A stretch of 64,000 nucleotides of DNA from Peristeroidobacter soli. Its GTDB lineage: Bacteria; Pseudomonadota; Gammaproteobacteria; Steroidobacterales; Steroidobacteraceae. The translations under genes and the position numbers were made by a program. Under the pieces are notes generated by a model. It had not been told where the DNA came from, did no database searches, and saw only the letters and a list, made by a program, of their open reading frames with translations. Shown piece by piece: positions 28,408 to 36,951 of this stretch (the stretch's first letter is position 1; each line of letters opens with the position of its first letter). The stretch is taken from contig NZ_RYEV01000004.1 in NCBI RefSeq assembly GCF_004138485.1, positions 1,052,803 through 1,116,802 on the forward strand, written 5' to 3'.

Positions 28408-30342
28408 TTAATTTTGCGCCACGGCTCCCGTGCCGGCTGGCACCAATGGCAGCCACACCGCGCTGGCCGAAGCACCGCCCCGCTCCAGGGTCACGGTTGC
28501 TTTTTGATAGTCCTCGCGCTTCGCCAGGAAGATGTTGGTGACATATTTCTGCGGGTTCCGATCGTAGAGCGGGAACAGCGACGACTGCACCTGCACCATG
28601 ATCCGGTGCCCGGGCTGGAACACGTGGTTCACGACCGGCAGCCGGAAGCGATAGCGCTGGGTTTTCCCGGCCGGGATGGCGCTCGGCCTGGCGAAGCTGT
28701 CGCGATAACGGCCGCGGAAGATATCCAGACTGAGCGCCAGTTGATAGCCGCCCATCTTCGGATCGCGCGCCACTTCGTCGGGATACACATCGATCAGCTT
28801 GACCACGAAATCGCCATCGGTGCCGGTGGTCTTGGCAAACAATTCCGCGATCGGCGCGCCGGACAGACGCACTGGCTCGGTGAGCACGGGCGTTTGATAG
28901 GTCATCACATCGGGACGGCCGTCTGCGTGACGCTGATCGCTCAACAGCCAGTCGCCCCAGCGACCGTCGTCGAAGTTCACCGGCCGCGGCAAATGCGGCA
29001 CCGGCTTGGCCGGATCGGAAACATAGCTGTCTGCACCCGCGGCGTCCTTGTCGAAGCCCAGGCCGCCATTCGCTTTCAGATAAATGGGCTTGAGCGGTGA
29101 CGGACAGCCTTGCTCACAAGCGAGCGGCCAGTTGGCGAATCGCTCCCAGCGATCCTCGCCGGTGTTGTAAAGAGTCGCGGCGGGCAGTTTCACGGCCGGG
29201 CCGTCTTTCAAATATTGGTTGAACAGTGGCAATACCATTTGCTCGCGGAACTGTGCGGCTGTATCGCCTTCCCACAGCATCGGCCCGAGCGACCGGCCCT
29301 CGCGATTGATCTGGCTGTGACGCCACGGCCCCATCACGAGAAAGTTGTTTCCTGTCTTTCCTTTGGCCTGCAGCGCTTGCCACGCCGTGATCGCGCCGTA
29401 CATGTCTTCCTGATCCCACAACCCTTGTTCCCAAAGCGTCGGGATGTTCGAGGGGTTGGCGGCGAGCAACTTATCGAGCGCCTGGCCTTGCCAGTATTCG
29501 TCGTACGCAGGATGCGCGACCATCCGCTGCCACGCCGGCAACTGATCGAAGCCGGACTGCTTCGCCCACTCATCGGCGCCGCCAATGCGCCGAAACTCTT
29601 CATAGTGATCGTAGATGCCCGTGCCCGGCTTCTTGCCCGCAGACTTGTAGCCGGTCTGCGTGCCGATCCAGCCGATGTTGGCGAGACGGAACGCGCCGTA
29701 ATGAAACCAGTCGTCGCCCATCCAACCGTCGATCATCGGGCTTTCCGGCACCGCCACTTTCAGCGCCGGATGCGGATCGAGCAGCGCCATGACCACGGTG
29801 AAGCCTTCATACGACGAGCCGATCATGCCGACGCGGCCATTTGATTCGGGCAGGTTGGCCTTGTCGACCAGCCAAGCGATGGTGTCGTGCGCGTCGGTGA
29901 CGTGATCGACCTTGGTGTCGTTGAGTGGTCCGATCACCGGCCGGGTCAAGACATAGTCGCCTTCGGAGCCGTACTTGCCCCGCACGTCCTGGTAGACACG
30001 GATATAACCTGCCTCGACGAACTGCTCGTCGGCCAGTGGCAGCGTCGAGAGAATATTGGGACTGATCATCCGATTGGCCCGCTCGGCCGCGTTGTACGGC
30101 GTGCGGGTGAGGATGATCGGCGCGTTGCTGGCGCCCTTGGGAATCACGATCACCGTGAACAGCCTGGTCCCGTCTCGCATCGGAATCATCTCTTCACGCT
30201 TCACATAGTTGCGCGCCTCGATCGGCGGCTTGAACTCAGCGGGAATATCCCCCGCCGGCGGCGCGGGCTGTTCCGACGCCATTCCGGTTCCTGTGCCCGC
30301 CACTAGAGCGGCGGCGACGATCCACTCGAATTTGAGCTTCAT
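28408..30342 (-). CDS. Alpha-amino-acid ester hydrolase-like CocE/NonD (S15) hydrolase
   Basis: Secreted or periplasmic serine hydrolase of 644 residues. The ATG at 30342 is chosen because an AAGGA site and a promoter precede it and a signal peptide (to about MAS-E, residue 23) follows; an in-frame TTG at 30372 is less likely. The alpha/beta-hydrolase core has nucleophile Ser177 in GMIGSSYEGFTVVMALLDPHP, followed by PESPMIDGWMGDDWFHYGAF, a signature of the alpha-amino-acid ester hydrolase group that hydrolyses esters of amino acids and acyl beta-lactams. A C-terminal jelly-roll (X-Pro dipeptidyl peptidase C-terminal type, from about 430) ends with HRIMVQVQSSLFPLYDRNPQ. The neighbours give no operon context. 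The natural substrate could be a peptide or an amino-acid ester. Confidence 0.9.
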   Translation of the reverse strand: MKLKFEWIVAAALVAGTGTGMASEQPAPPAGDIPAEFKPPIEARNYVKREEMIPMRDGTRLFTVIVIPKGASNAPIILTRTPYNAAERANRMISPNILSTLPLADEQFVEAGYIRVYQDVRGKYGSEGDYVLTRPVIGPLNDTKVDHVTDAHDTIAWLVDKANLPESNGRVGMIGSSYEGFTVVMALLDPHPALKVAVPESPMIDGWMGDDWFHYGAFRLANIGWIGTQTGYKSAGKKPGTGIYDHYEEFRRIGGADEWAKQSGFDQLPAWQRMVAHPAYDEYWQGQALDKLLAANPSNIPTLWEQGLWDQEDMYGAITAWQALQAKGKTGNNFLVMGPWRHSQINREGRSLGPMLWEGDTAAQFREQMVLPLFNQYLKDGPAVKLPAATLYNTGEDRWERFANWPLACEQGCPSPLKPIYLKANGGLGFDKDAAGADSYVSDPAKPVPHLPRPVNFDDGRWGDWLLSDQRHADGRPDVMTYQTPVLTEPVRLSGAPIAELFAKTTGTDGDFVVKLIDVYPDEVARDPKMGGYQLALSLDIFRGRYRDSFARPSAIPAGKTQRYRFRLPVVNHVFQPGHRIMVQVQSSLFPLYDRNPQKYVTNIFLAKREDYQKATVTLERGGASASAVWLPLVPAGTGAVAQN

Positions 30343-30384
30343 CCGCGCTGAGTCCTTTGAATTCACGGCCAACCCCGTGCAGGA

Positions 30385-30412
30385 ATTCTAGACGACTTTC
30401 GGCGGATGACAG
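30385..30412 (-). promoter_or_regulatory. Possible sigma-70 promoter of the ester hydrolase
   Basis: On the minus strand, CTGTCA (30407-30412) and TAGAAT (30385-30390, five of six consensus bases) are separated by 16 bp and lie 43 nt upstream of the ATG at 30342. This also argues against a start at 30372. Confidence 0.4.
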
Positions 30413-30428
30413 CGGGGTGACAGTCATT

Positions 30429-31601
30429 TCATCCCGCCACGGAGCCTGCCCCTGCTTGCGGTGCCGGCACCAGAACTTTGATTTTCTCGGCCAGCATGCC
30501 GGAGCCGAAATTACGCAGCCGTTCGAGGAACGTCGGCGTGATCTCGAAGCCACGAGGGACCAGCAACGTTCCCATCTGGGTTCTCAAGTCTTCCATGAGG
30601 GTCATGCCAGGCTGCACCAGCCGCAGCGGCAGCTCATGAATCTCGCGACTGCCGGAAGCGGCGCCGAGGAATGCGGCGAACCTTTCGATCAATGACTCGC
30701 CGTAGCGCGCAGCCCTGCTGCGTACGGCCTGCATGGCGACATCGCAGCCATGCCCCTGGGCGACCAGGCTGTCATGGTCGAGCACCAGGGCCAGGATCCG
30801 GGCGCCCAGGCCGATCGTGCCCTCGCCGAGCACTCGTAGTTCAGCATCCGAGGCATTCAGTGCAGCCAGAATCTGCAGGACGGGCTCGAGACGCGGAATG
30901 TGCCCGAGCAGTTTGCTGGCAACGTGCGGAACTGCGTCCGCCAGGGCTTGCTCCTCGGACGTGAGCCGTTCGCCATAGTACAGTTTCTCGACCAGCTCCA
31001 CGGGCAAGGACAGATAGCCGAGCTGCGACAGCATCGATGCCGCATCGAGCTGCCAGAAATCCGGGCAGCCGAGCTCAGCGGCAAAACTCATCGCCTGTCG
31101 CCGCACGCGGCTCGCCCGGCCGAACGCCACCGGATTGGTGATGGCCAGCACGTCGATCAGCGCTCGAATGCAGCCGATCAATGTTTCCTGGAGTATCGAG
31201 CGTTCGGCATGCATCAATCGATGCTGCATCACCGCCGCATCGATGGCGGCTTTCAGCTGATCGGGCGGGCACGGCTTGGTGAGAAAGCGAAAGATCTGTC
31301 CCTCATTCACCGCCAGCACCGCCGCGTCGCGCCCGGGATCGCCCGTCAGCAGGATGCGGCTCACGTCCGGCTGCGCTCTCATCACCCGCTTCAGGAACGT
31401 GGCGCCATCCATCGCGGGCATGCGCATGTCCGACACGACGACCGCCACCCCCGGCAATTCCTTGAGTTTGCGCAGCCCCTCCTCGCCGCTGGCGGCAGTG
31501 TGCACCTCATAGGCCTTGCGCAATGAAAGTGCCAGGCTCTCCACTACCCGAGCCTCGTCGTCAACGCACAGAACGATCGGCCGTCGCTGTTGGTCGGTCA
31601 C
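30429..31601 (-). CDS. Response regulator with degenerate HD-type output domain
   Basis: A 390-residue signalling protein. The GTG start at 31601 overlaps the TGA of the upstream HDOD regulator by 4 nt, which fixes the start. The receiver domain (about 9-125) has VDDE and phospho-acceptor Asp58 in VVVSDMRMPAMDG, with the conserved Lys in FLTKPC. Residues about 150-290 follow the outline of an HD-GYP phosphodiesterase (VRRQAMSFAAELG, LSLPVELVEK, EEQALADAVPHVASKLLGHIPRL). However, the metal-binding HD of the LLHDIGK motif is SQ in ASMLSQLGYLS, and no HHE/GYP block is seen. It therefore probably lacks c-di-GMP hydrolysis and acts by protein contacts. It is the third gene of an operon with a PAS kinase and an HDOD regulator. 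Confidence 0.85.
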   Translation of the reverse strand: MTDQQRRPIVLCVDDEARVVESLALSLRKAYEVHTAASGEEGLRKLKELPGVAVVVSDMRMPAMDGATFLKRVMRAQPDVSRILLTGDPGRDAAVLAVNEGQIFRFLTKPCPPDQLKAAIDAAVMQHRLMHAERSILQETLIGCIRALIDVLAITNPVAFGRASRVRRQAMSFAAELGCPDFWQLDAASMLSQLGYLSLPVELVEKLYYGERLTSEEQALADAVPHVASKLLGHIPRLEPVLQILAALNASDAELRVLGEGTIGLGARILALVLDHDSLVAQGHGCDVAMQAVRSRAARYGESLIERFAAFLGAASGSREIHELPLRLVQPGMTLMEDLRTQMGTLLVPRGFEITPTFLERLRNFGSGMLAEKIKVLVPAPQAGAGSVAG

Positions 31602-32809
31602 GTCACCAGGCCTCCGGTTTGATCGGTCGACACGCGCCGTTGTGCTTCGGACCAGTCGAATGGCGCACTCAGCATTTGCAGATATCGATCGTCCAATGCC
31701 GCGCACGCGTGATGCGGAATGCCCACGATGAGCGGATCCTCGGCCATGACCAGACGCTCCGCGGTGACCAACGCCGCGAGCACGTCGAACTGCCTCGCGC
31801 CTGACCTCTCGGGCTCGTATTGAAATGCAATCGCTTCGACGACGGCGTAAGGCAGGCCCCACAGTCCGAGCAGATATGCGCCGACTTCCGCATTCGATGC
31901 GCCGATGACCCTGCGCTCGGCCTCGTGCAGTGGAATGTCTCGAGCCCTTGCCTCAGCGCTCGCCCGCGCCAGATCCTCCGGCCGCTCCTGCAAGAGCACC
32001 CGATAGCCAATGTTATAAAACAGCCCCGCCAGCAAGGCGTCGTCGAACATTGCGGTTCCGTGCGAGAGCGCGCTGACCGCCGCCGCGACTCGATGAGCGC
32101 GCGCTTGCAGCCGTTCCGGCTCGAGGCCGGCCACGATGACTCCAGGCTGCCACAAGGAAAAAACCTCGACGGACAGCACCGCGGTACGGATGGCGTTGAA
32201 GCCGAGGTAGCTGATCGCCTGGTCGATACGCGTGATCCGGCGTGTCACGCGAAAGAACGCGGAATTGACCATCTGCAGTACCTTTGCGGCGATGGCCGGG
32301 TCCTCGTGGACAATGTCGGTCACTTCTCGCACACATACATCGGGTTTCAGCAACGCGGCATGCAGCTTGGCAAAGATCCGCGGGATCGCCGGCAAGCGCG
32401 CGAGGTGTCCCACGCTTGCCCGCATTCGGGAATCGGTCAGCAGCTCGTGCATCTGCAGGCACCGCTCCATGGCGCTTTCGATCTGGTTCTCCTCGCAGGG
32501 TTTACCAAGATACTGATGCGCGAGCGTCAACAGGCGTTTCGACTGCTCGTTCTCGGCGTGGCCGGACAACACGATGCGGATCGTCTCCGGCCAGCGATCG
32601 CGCACGATCGAAAGCAACTGCGCACCGTCCATCCCGGGCATCCGCATGTCGGACACGAGCACATCCACTGGCCGCAGTTCCATCTCCGCGATGGCTCGCG
32701 ACGCACTTTCCACGAATATCATTTCCCAACGAGAGCGCAGCCCGCGCAATCTGCCGCGCAATCCATCGAGCAACGCGGGCTCGTCGTCGACAAAGAGCAC
32801 TCGTTTCAT
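31598..32809 (-). CDS. Response regulator with HDOD domain
   Basis: A 403-residue response regulator with a receiver domain (1-125), VDDE at 7-10 and the phospho-acceptor Asp54 in VLVSDMRMPGMDG, then an HDOD domain (about 135-330; LPAIPRIFAKLHAAL, VNSAFFRV, ISYLGFNAIRTAVLSVEVF). HDOD domains are HD-like folds without phosphohydrolase activity that appear in signalling hubs linked to motility, stress and c-di-GMP control. The start codon overlaps the upstream kinase stop (ATGA) and its own stop overlaps the GTG of the next regulator. The kinase upstream is its likely phosphodonor. It could serve both regulators. Confidence 0.92.
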   Translation of the reverse strand: MKRVLFVDDEPALLDGLRGRLRGLRSRWEMIFVESASRAIAEMELRPVDVLVSDMRMPGMDGAQLLSIVRDRWPETIRIVLSGHAENEQSKRLLTLAHQYLGKPCEENQIESAMERCLQMHELLTDSRMRASVGHLARLPAIPRIFAKLHAALLKPDVCVREVTDIVHEDPAIAAKVLQMVNSAFFRVTRRITRIDQAISYLGFNAIRTAVLSVEVFSLWQPGVIVAGLEPERLQARAHRVAAAVSALSHGTAMFDDALLAGLFYNIGYRVLLQERPEDLARASAEARARDIPLHEAERRVIGASNAEVGAYLLGLWGLPYAVVEAIAFQYEPERSGARQFDVLAALVTAERLVMAEDPLIVGIPHHACAALDDRYLQMLSAPFDWSEAQRRVSTDQTGGLVT

Positions 32810-34179
32810 GCGGCGACCTTGCCTTCGCGGCCGCGCACGGGAAGCAGGACCGCGAAGCGGGTGCCGATATCCAATGTGCTGCTCACCTCGATTCGCCCGC
32901 CGTGCTTATCCACCACGATGGAACGGGCGATCGCCAACCCCTGTCCGGTGCCGCGTCCGACCTCCTTGGTGGTGTAGAACGGGTCGAAAATCTTGTCCAG
33001 ATTTTCGGGGGCGATACCGCAGCCATTGTCCGCGATGGCGATCTCGACCCGCTCGCCGAGCGCTCGCGTCGTGATCGTAATCCGGCCCGTGCAGGCATCC
33101 TTGTCGGAGTCCTGGATGGCGTGCGCCGCATTGACGATCAAATTGAGGAACACCTGGTTCAGCTCGCCCAGGTTACAAACGACCGCCGGCAGTTCGCCGA
33201 GCTGAAGATCGATATGAGCGGCATACTTGTACTCGCTGCGTGCCACGGTGAGGGTAGTGGCGATCGCGTGATTCAGATCCGCGGCGACGTGTTCTTCGCC
33301 ATGTGGATATGCGAATTCGCGCATCGCGCGGACGATCGACGCGACCCGCTCGGTCCCCTCGAGCGAGCGGACAAAGGCTTTCGGCACCTCCTCGGAAAGG
33401 AAATCCAAGTCGCAGGCGGTTTCGAGCGCCGTCAGACGGTCCCGGGCATCTGCGCTCGAAGCGCTGCGCGGATCGTGTGCCGCCGCTCGATATTCCTGCA
33501 GCAAGCTCGCCAGGTCGGCAAAGGCCGACTGCAGGAAATGGACACTGTCAGCCACGTACTGGATGGGGGTGTTGATCTCGTGGGCGAGACCGGCGGCGAA
33601 ACGGCCGATCGACTCGAGCTTCTGCGCGAGCCGAAGCTCCACTTCGACCCGCTCGCGTTCGCTCATTTCCATCTGCAGCCGCCGTTGCAGAGCGCGTTCC
33701 ATATCGTCACGTTCGCGGCGCGCGGAGATGTCCGCACCGAGCGTGACGTAGTGAGTGATCTCGCCTGCTTCGTTGCGGAGTGGCGTGGTCGTGAAACCCG
33801 CCCAGAAGGTCGACCCGTCATCGCGGGCGAACTGGGTTTCGAGCGCCGCCGGGCGCCCCTCGTCCAACGTGCGCCGGAGCTGGTCTCGAGTGGCGGGATC
33901 GAGGATGCGATCCGCTATCACCGTCACGCTGCGACCGATCAGGTCCTCGGGATGTCGGTAGCCATGCGCCAATGCCAGGGCCCAATTCACATAGACGATG
34001 GGTCGCCTCGACTGTCGCGCGTCGACGATCATGAAGTGCGTGGTGGACGCATTCAGGGCGGCATTGCGCAGCTCCAAGGCGGCGCTGACCTGATTCGTCG
34101 CCGCGACTTGTGTTTCGAGCTGCGCCTGCAGCTGCTGCAATCGTCGCTGCGCAAGCAACAAGTCTTCGCTGATTGACAT
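32806..34179 (-). CDS. PAS-domain (LOV-like, Cys-less) sensor histidine kinase
   Basis: Soluble kinase of 457 residues from the ATG at 34179; longer in-frame starts up to 34272 exist but lie upstream of the coiled coil. A coiled coil (about 8-45) leads into one PAS/PAC domain (about 48-155) with DARQSRRPIVYVNWALALAHGYRHPEDLIGRS and WAGFTTTPLRNEAGEITHYV. This is the LOV-type layout, but the flavin-binding GRNCRFLQ Cys motif reads GRSVTVIAD, so photoadduct formation is not expected. The kinase core has the H-box GLAHEINTPIQYV with His200, N-box LNLIVNAAHAIQD, DNGCGIAPENLDKIFDPFYTTKEVGRGTGQGLA, and no transmembrane segment. It heads an operon with two response regulators through 4-nt overlaps. 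Confidence 0.92.
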   Translation of the reverse strand: MSISEDLLLAQRRLQQLQAQLETQVAATNQVSAALELRNAALNASTTHFMIVDARQSRRPIVYVNWALALAHGYRHPEDLIGRSVTVIADRILDPATRDQLRRTLDEGRPAALETQFARDDGSTFWAGFTTTPLRNEAGEITHYVTLGADISARRERDDMERALQRRLQMEMSERERVEVELRLAQKLESIGRFAAGLAHEINTPIQYVADSVHFLQSAFADLASLLQEYRAAAHDPRSASSADARDRLTALETACDLDFLSEEVPKAFVRSLEGTERVASIVRAMREFAYPHGEEHVAADLNHAIATTLTVARSEYKYAAHIDLQLGELPAVVCNLGELNQVFLNLIVNAAHAIQDSDKDACTGRITITTRALGERVEIAIADNGCGIAPENLDKIFDPFYTTKEVGRGTGQGLAIARSIVVDKHGGRIEVSSTLDIGTRFAVLLPVRGREGKVAA

Positions 34180-34460
34180 GGACCGGCCTGTAGTGTCGAC
34201 AGGTCCGACTGCGCCTGCCATTCCTCGACGGTATCGGCAGACGCCACTCCGGAACTGAATACGGAATGTCAACTAATCTCCGCGCCGACTTGCGGCGCAA
34301 CAGCCTGGGCCGGCCGCGGATCAGCTTACGCCCGTTTCCAAGTCAACACGCAGGCTCTCCCTGATTTGTCGTTCCCTCCCGCCAGCGCGCCCTCAGAGGG
34401 TCGTTATCAGGGTTATCTCTTCAGCGCGCCGGCGATTCGGACCGCGCGGACCCGGGCGGT

Positions 34461-35657
34461 TCATCGGCCGAACGGCGCGTCGATCGAGGCCTGCGGCTGC
34501 GTGAACCATTTCGGTCCCTGCTCGCTCATGTAGAAATGATCTTCGAGCCGGACGCCGAACTTGCCCGGGATCACGATCATCGGCTCATTGGAAAAGCACA
34601 TGCCCGGCGCGAGCGGTGTGCGATCTCCACGCACCAGATACGCCGGTTCGTGAATGCTGAGCCCGATGCCATGGCCGGTACGATGCGGCAGGCCGGGCAA
34701 TTTGTAATCCGGGCCCAGCCCCGCGCGCGTGAGAAACCCGCGCGCGGCGGCATCGACCGCCTGGCATTCGGCCCCCAGCTGTGCGGCGGCAAACGCCGTC
34801 GCCTGCGCCTCATGTTCGAGATCCCAGATCCGGCGCTGCTCTTCGGTCGCTTTGCCGAAGATATAAGTGCGCGTGATATCCGAGTTATAGCCATGCACGG
34901 CCGTGCCGGTATCGATCAGGACGATATCGTTCTCGCGCAGCTGCTGTTCGCCCGGCAAACCGTGCGGATACGAAGTCGCTTCGGCGAAGTGCACGATACA
35001 GAAAGTGTTACCGGCGGTGCCCAACTTGCGATGCGCATCTTCGATGAAACGACGCACGTCCGCAGTCGAGATGCCCGGCGCCAGAACGCGCGCCGCGCGG
35101 CGGTGGACTTCGAGCGTCAGGTTCTTTGCGTACTGCATGAGTGCGAGCTCGGCCGCCGACTTGTACATGCGGCAACCGTTCACGACCGACGAGCCATCCT
35201 GCTTTTTCAGCGTCGGCGCGGCGGCGCCGAGGCGCACGACCATCTCGTAAGGAAGCGCCGGATCGATCGCGACAACATTCGCTTGCACGTCACGCAAGGT
35301 GCTGGCGACCAACGCGAAGGGATTTTCATCCTCTTCCCACAAACGCACGTCCGCCTCGATCTCCAGCACCGCTTCCAGCGAACCGCTCTCGAACGTGGGA
35401 CAGATCATGACCGGCTTGCCGTTGACCGGCAGGATCATCGCCACCAACCGTTCGCTGGCGCCCCAGGGAACGCCCGCGAAATATCGCAAGCTCGCGCCTG
35501 CATTGATGATCGCCGCATCGGCACCGGCATCACGCGTGAGACGCCGCGCGCGTTCGAGCCGCTGCAGTCGTTCGTCGCGGCTGATCGGCGGAGGAGCGGC
35601 AAAGTCCACTTTGAGAGCAGCCAGCTCAGCCGCGATTGTCGATCCACCAATGCTCAT
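34461..35657 (-). CDS. M24-family Xaa-Pro aminopeptidase/prolidase-like peptidase
   Basis: Pita-bread-fold metallopeptidase of 398 residues acting on proline-containing peptides. The N-terminal creatinase-like domain (about 28-165) precedes the catalytic domain, which keeps all five metal ligands: Asp249 (VLIDTGTAVHG), Asp260 (NSDITRTY), His329 (HRTGHGIGLSIHEP), Glu358 (FSNEPM) and Glu372 (VRLEDHF). No signal peptide is visible, so it is cytosolic. The ATG at 35657 lies 25 nt after the stop of a D-amino-acid dehydrogenase remnant, so the ancestral operon was probably epimerase, dehydrogenase, peptidase. It would release proline or hydroxyproline from imported peptides (inference from context). 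The 280 bp between this gene's end and the PAS kinase hold no recognisable gene. Confidence 0.92.
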   Translation of the reverse strand: MSIGGSTIAAELAALKVDFAAPPPISRDERLQRLERARRLTRDAGADAAIINAGASLRYFAGVPWGASERLVAMILPVNGKPVMICPTFESGSLEAVLEIEADVRLWEEDENPFALVASTLRDVQANVVAIDPALPYEMVVRLGAAAPTLKKQDGSSVVNGCRMYKSAAELALMQYAKNLTLEVHRRAARVLAPGISTADVRRFIEDAHRKLGTAGNTFCIVHFAEATSYPHGLPGEQQLRENDIVLIDTGTAVHGYNSDITRTYIFGKATEEQRRIWDLEHEAQATAFAAAQLGAECQAVDAAARGFLTRAGLGPDYKLPGLPHRTGHGIGLSIHEPAYLVRGDRTPLAPGMCFSNEPMIVIPGKFGVRLEDHFYMSEQGPKWFTQPQASIDAPFGR

Positions 35658-35682
35658 ATGCGCTCCCCAACAACATCCAGGT

Positions 35683-35859
35683 TCAGCCGAAGCGATCCGG
35701 CGAGTATGCGCGCGCATCGATGAACGGCGCGCGTTCCATGACGTGGTCGGCAACCAGGCGTCCCGTGGCCGGCGCCAGCGTCATGCCGAGCGTATTATGC
35801 CCTGCCGCGATCATTACGTTACCCAGCCGTCGCGGCCGACCGATGATCGGCAGACTGTC
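35683..35859 (-). pseudogene. 3' remnant of a DadA-like FAD-dependent D-amino-acid / D-hydroxyproline dehydrogenase
   Basis: Translating the minus strand from 35859 gives DSLPIIGRPRRLGNVMIAAG, then HNTLGMTLAPATGRLVADHV, then a short tail ending in DRFG and TGA. That is the characteristic C-terminal end of D-amino-acid dehydrogenases (FAD-binding GH..LGMTLAPATG..L block). Only 58 codons plus the stop remain of an expected 400 or so. An in-frame stop lies eight codons upstream of the first conserved residue, and no start codon precedes the homology. It sits between the 4-hydroxyproline epimerase and the M24 peptidase, where hydroxyproline clusters keep the D-hydroxyproline dehydrogenase. The bases 35860-35912 between remnant and epimerase stop show no coding signal. 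Confidence 0.85.
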
Positions 35860-35912
35860 CCGATCGTGGACTGACGTGCTTGCTCAGCGGTGCAGCGTCG
35901 CGCGAATTGAGC

Positions 35913-36848
35913 TCACGGGGCAGGAATGCCGTTACGGAACGGATCTTCGGGCTTTCTCACCAGGGTTCCTTCCGCACAGATGTAGGCGCGGCCACGAATG
36001 GCCGGCACGACGCGTCCTTCCGCATCCAACCGATAGCTGGCCTGGAAACGACCGCCGATCACGCTTTCCTGAGTCCATACCTCGCCCGGCTTCAATTGAC
36101 CGTGGGCGGCGAGACACGCGAGCTTGGCACTCGTTCCCGTGCCACAGGGCGAGCGGTCGTATTCATCCCCCGGGCATAGAACAAAGTTCCGACTGTCCGA
36201 GCCGGTGTCGGCGGCGGAACAAAACAGTTCGATGTGGTCGATCTCGGCACCGTTCGCGCCCGTGATGCCCCGCTCGCGCAAGGCCCGGCGGATCTGACGG
36301 GTCACCTGAGTCAGCTGAGGAATGCACTCCGGGCGGATCGGCGTGTGAGTCCAGTCCACGAGGAAGAACCAGTTGCCGCCCCACCCCACGTCGCCGCGCA
36401 ACGGCGGATAGCCGTCGATGGCGACGGTGACATCGGCGAGATGCACGAAGCTCGGCACGTTCTCCAACGTCGCTTCATTGGCACCATTCATCTGCAACGT
36501 CACCACGCCGACCGGCGTTTCGAGTTTGATCTGCGGAGCGCGAGCGCGACCGAGATAGGCCAGCGTCACAGCGACGCCAATCGAGCCGTGACCGCACATT
36601 CCAAGGAAGCCGGCGTTGTTGAAGAAGATGACGCCCGCCTCGCATTCCGGATCGGTCGGCGGACACAACAGGGCGCCCACCAGCGCCGCCGAACCCCGCG
36701 GCTCCAGAATCAAGGCACGCCGGACGTCGTCGAAGTCCCGCGCAAACACGGCGAGCTGCTGCTTCAATGTGCCGCCGCCCAGGTCGGGCCCGCCCGAGAT
36801 CACGACCCGAGTGGGTTCGCCTTCGGTGTGCGAATCAATGTAGCGCAT
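35913..36848 (-). CDS. 4-hydroxyproline 2-epimerase (proline racemase family)
   Basis: Cytosolic enzyme of 311 residues that interconverts trans-4-hydroxy-L-proline and cis-4-hydroxy-D-proline, the first step of bacterial hydroxyproline catabolism. Both catalytic cysteines are present: Cys85 in NNAGFLGMCGHGSIG and Cys235 in DRSPCGTGTSA. Having both Cys argues for an epimerase rather than trans-3-hydroxyproline dehydratase, where the second is Thr. The N-terminal MRYIDSHTEGEPTRVV is typical. A GAGGAC site precedes the ATG. A 103-bp gap with a palindrome separates it from the divergent AraC-type regulator, its likely controller. The next pathway enzyme is only a remnant here. Confidence 0.93.
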   Translation of the reverse strand: MRYIDSHTEGEPTRVVISGGPDLGGGTLKQQLAVFARDFDDVRRALILEPRGSAALVGALLCPPTDPECEAGVIFFNNAGFLGMCGHGSIGVAVTLAYLGRARAPQIKLETPVGVVTLQMNGANEATLENVPSFVHLADVTVAIDGYPPLRGDVGWGGNWFFLVDWTHTPIRPECIPQLTQVTRQIRRALRERGITGANGAEIDHIELFCSAADTGSDSRNFVLCPGDEYDRSPCGTGTSAKLACLAAHGQLKPGEVWTQESVIGGRFQASYRLDAEGRVVPAIRGRAYICAEGTLVRKPEDPFRNGIPAP

Positions 36849-36915
36849 GGGGCGTCCTCAGAGTCCGGGGCGAAAAAAAGCAGCCGGCAGACCGCGACAA
36901 GCGTGCCGGCATTTG

Positions 36916-36951
36916 GTAAATGTCACGCTGTCCTTTCGGCATGACATTTAC
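36916..36951. promoter_or_regulatory. Perfect inverted repeat in the epimerase/AraC divergent region
   Basis: GTAAATGTCA (36916-36925) and TGACATTTAC (36942-36951) are perfect 10-bp inverted arms with a 16-bp spacer, in the only gap between the divergent epimerase and AraC-type genes. This is the expected place for an operator bound by the adjacent regulator, probably also autoregulatory. Arm centres are 26 bp apart, about 2.5 helical turns. Confidence 0.55.

Noticed and set aside
36847-36951. Longer N-terminus of the AraC-type regulator from 36847
   Set aside because: It would start inside the epimerase start region and code through the palindrome with no ribosome site; the PAS domain begins well after 36952.
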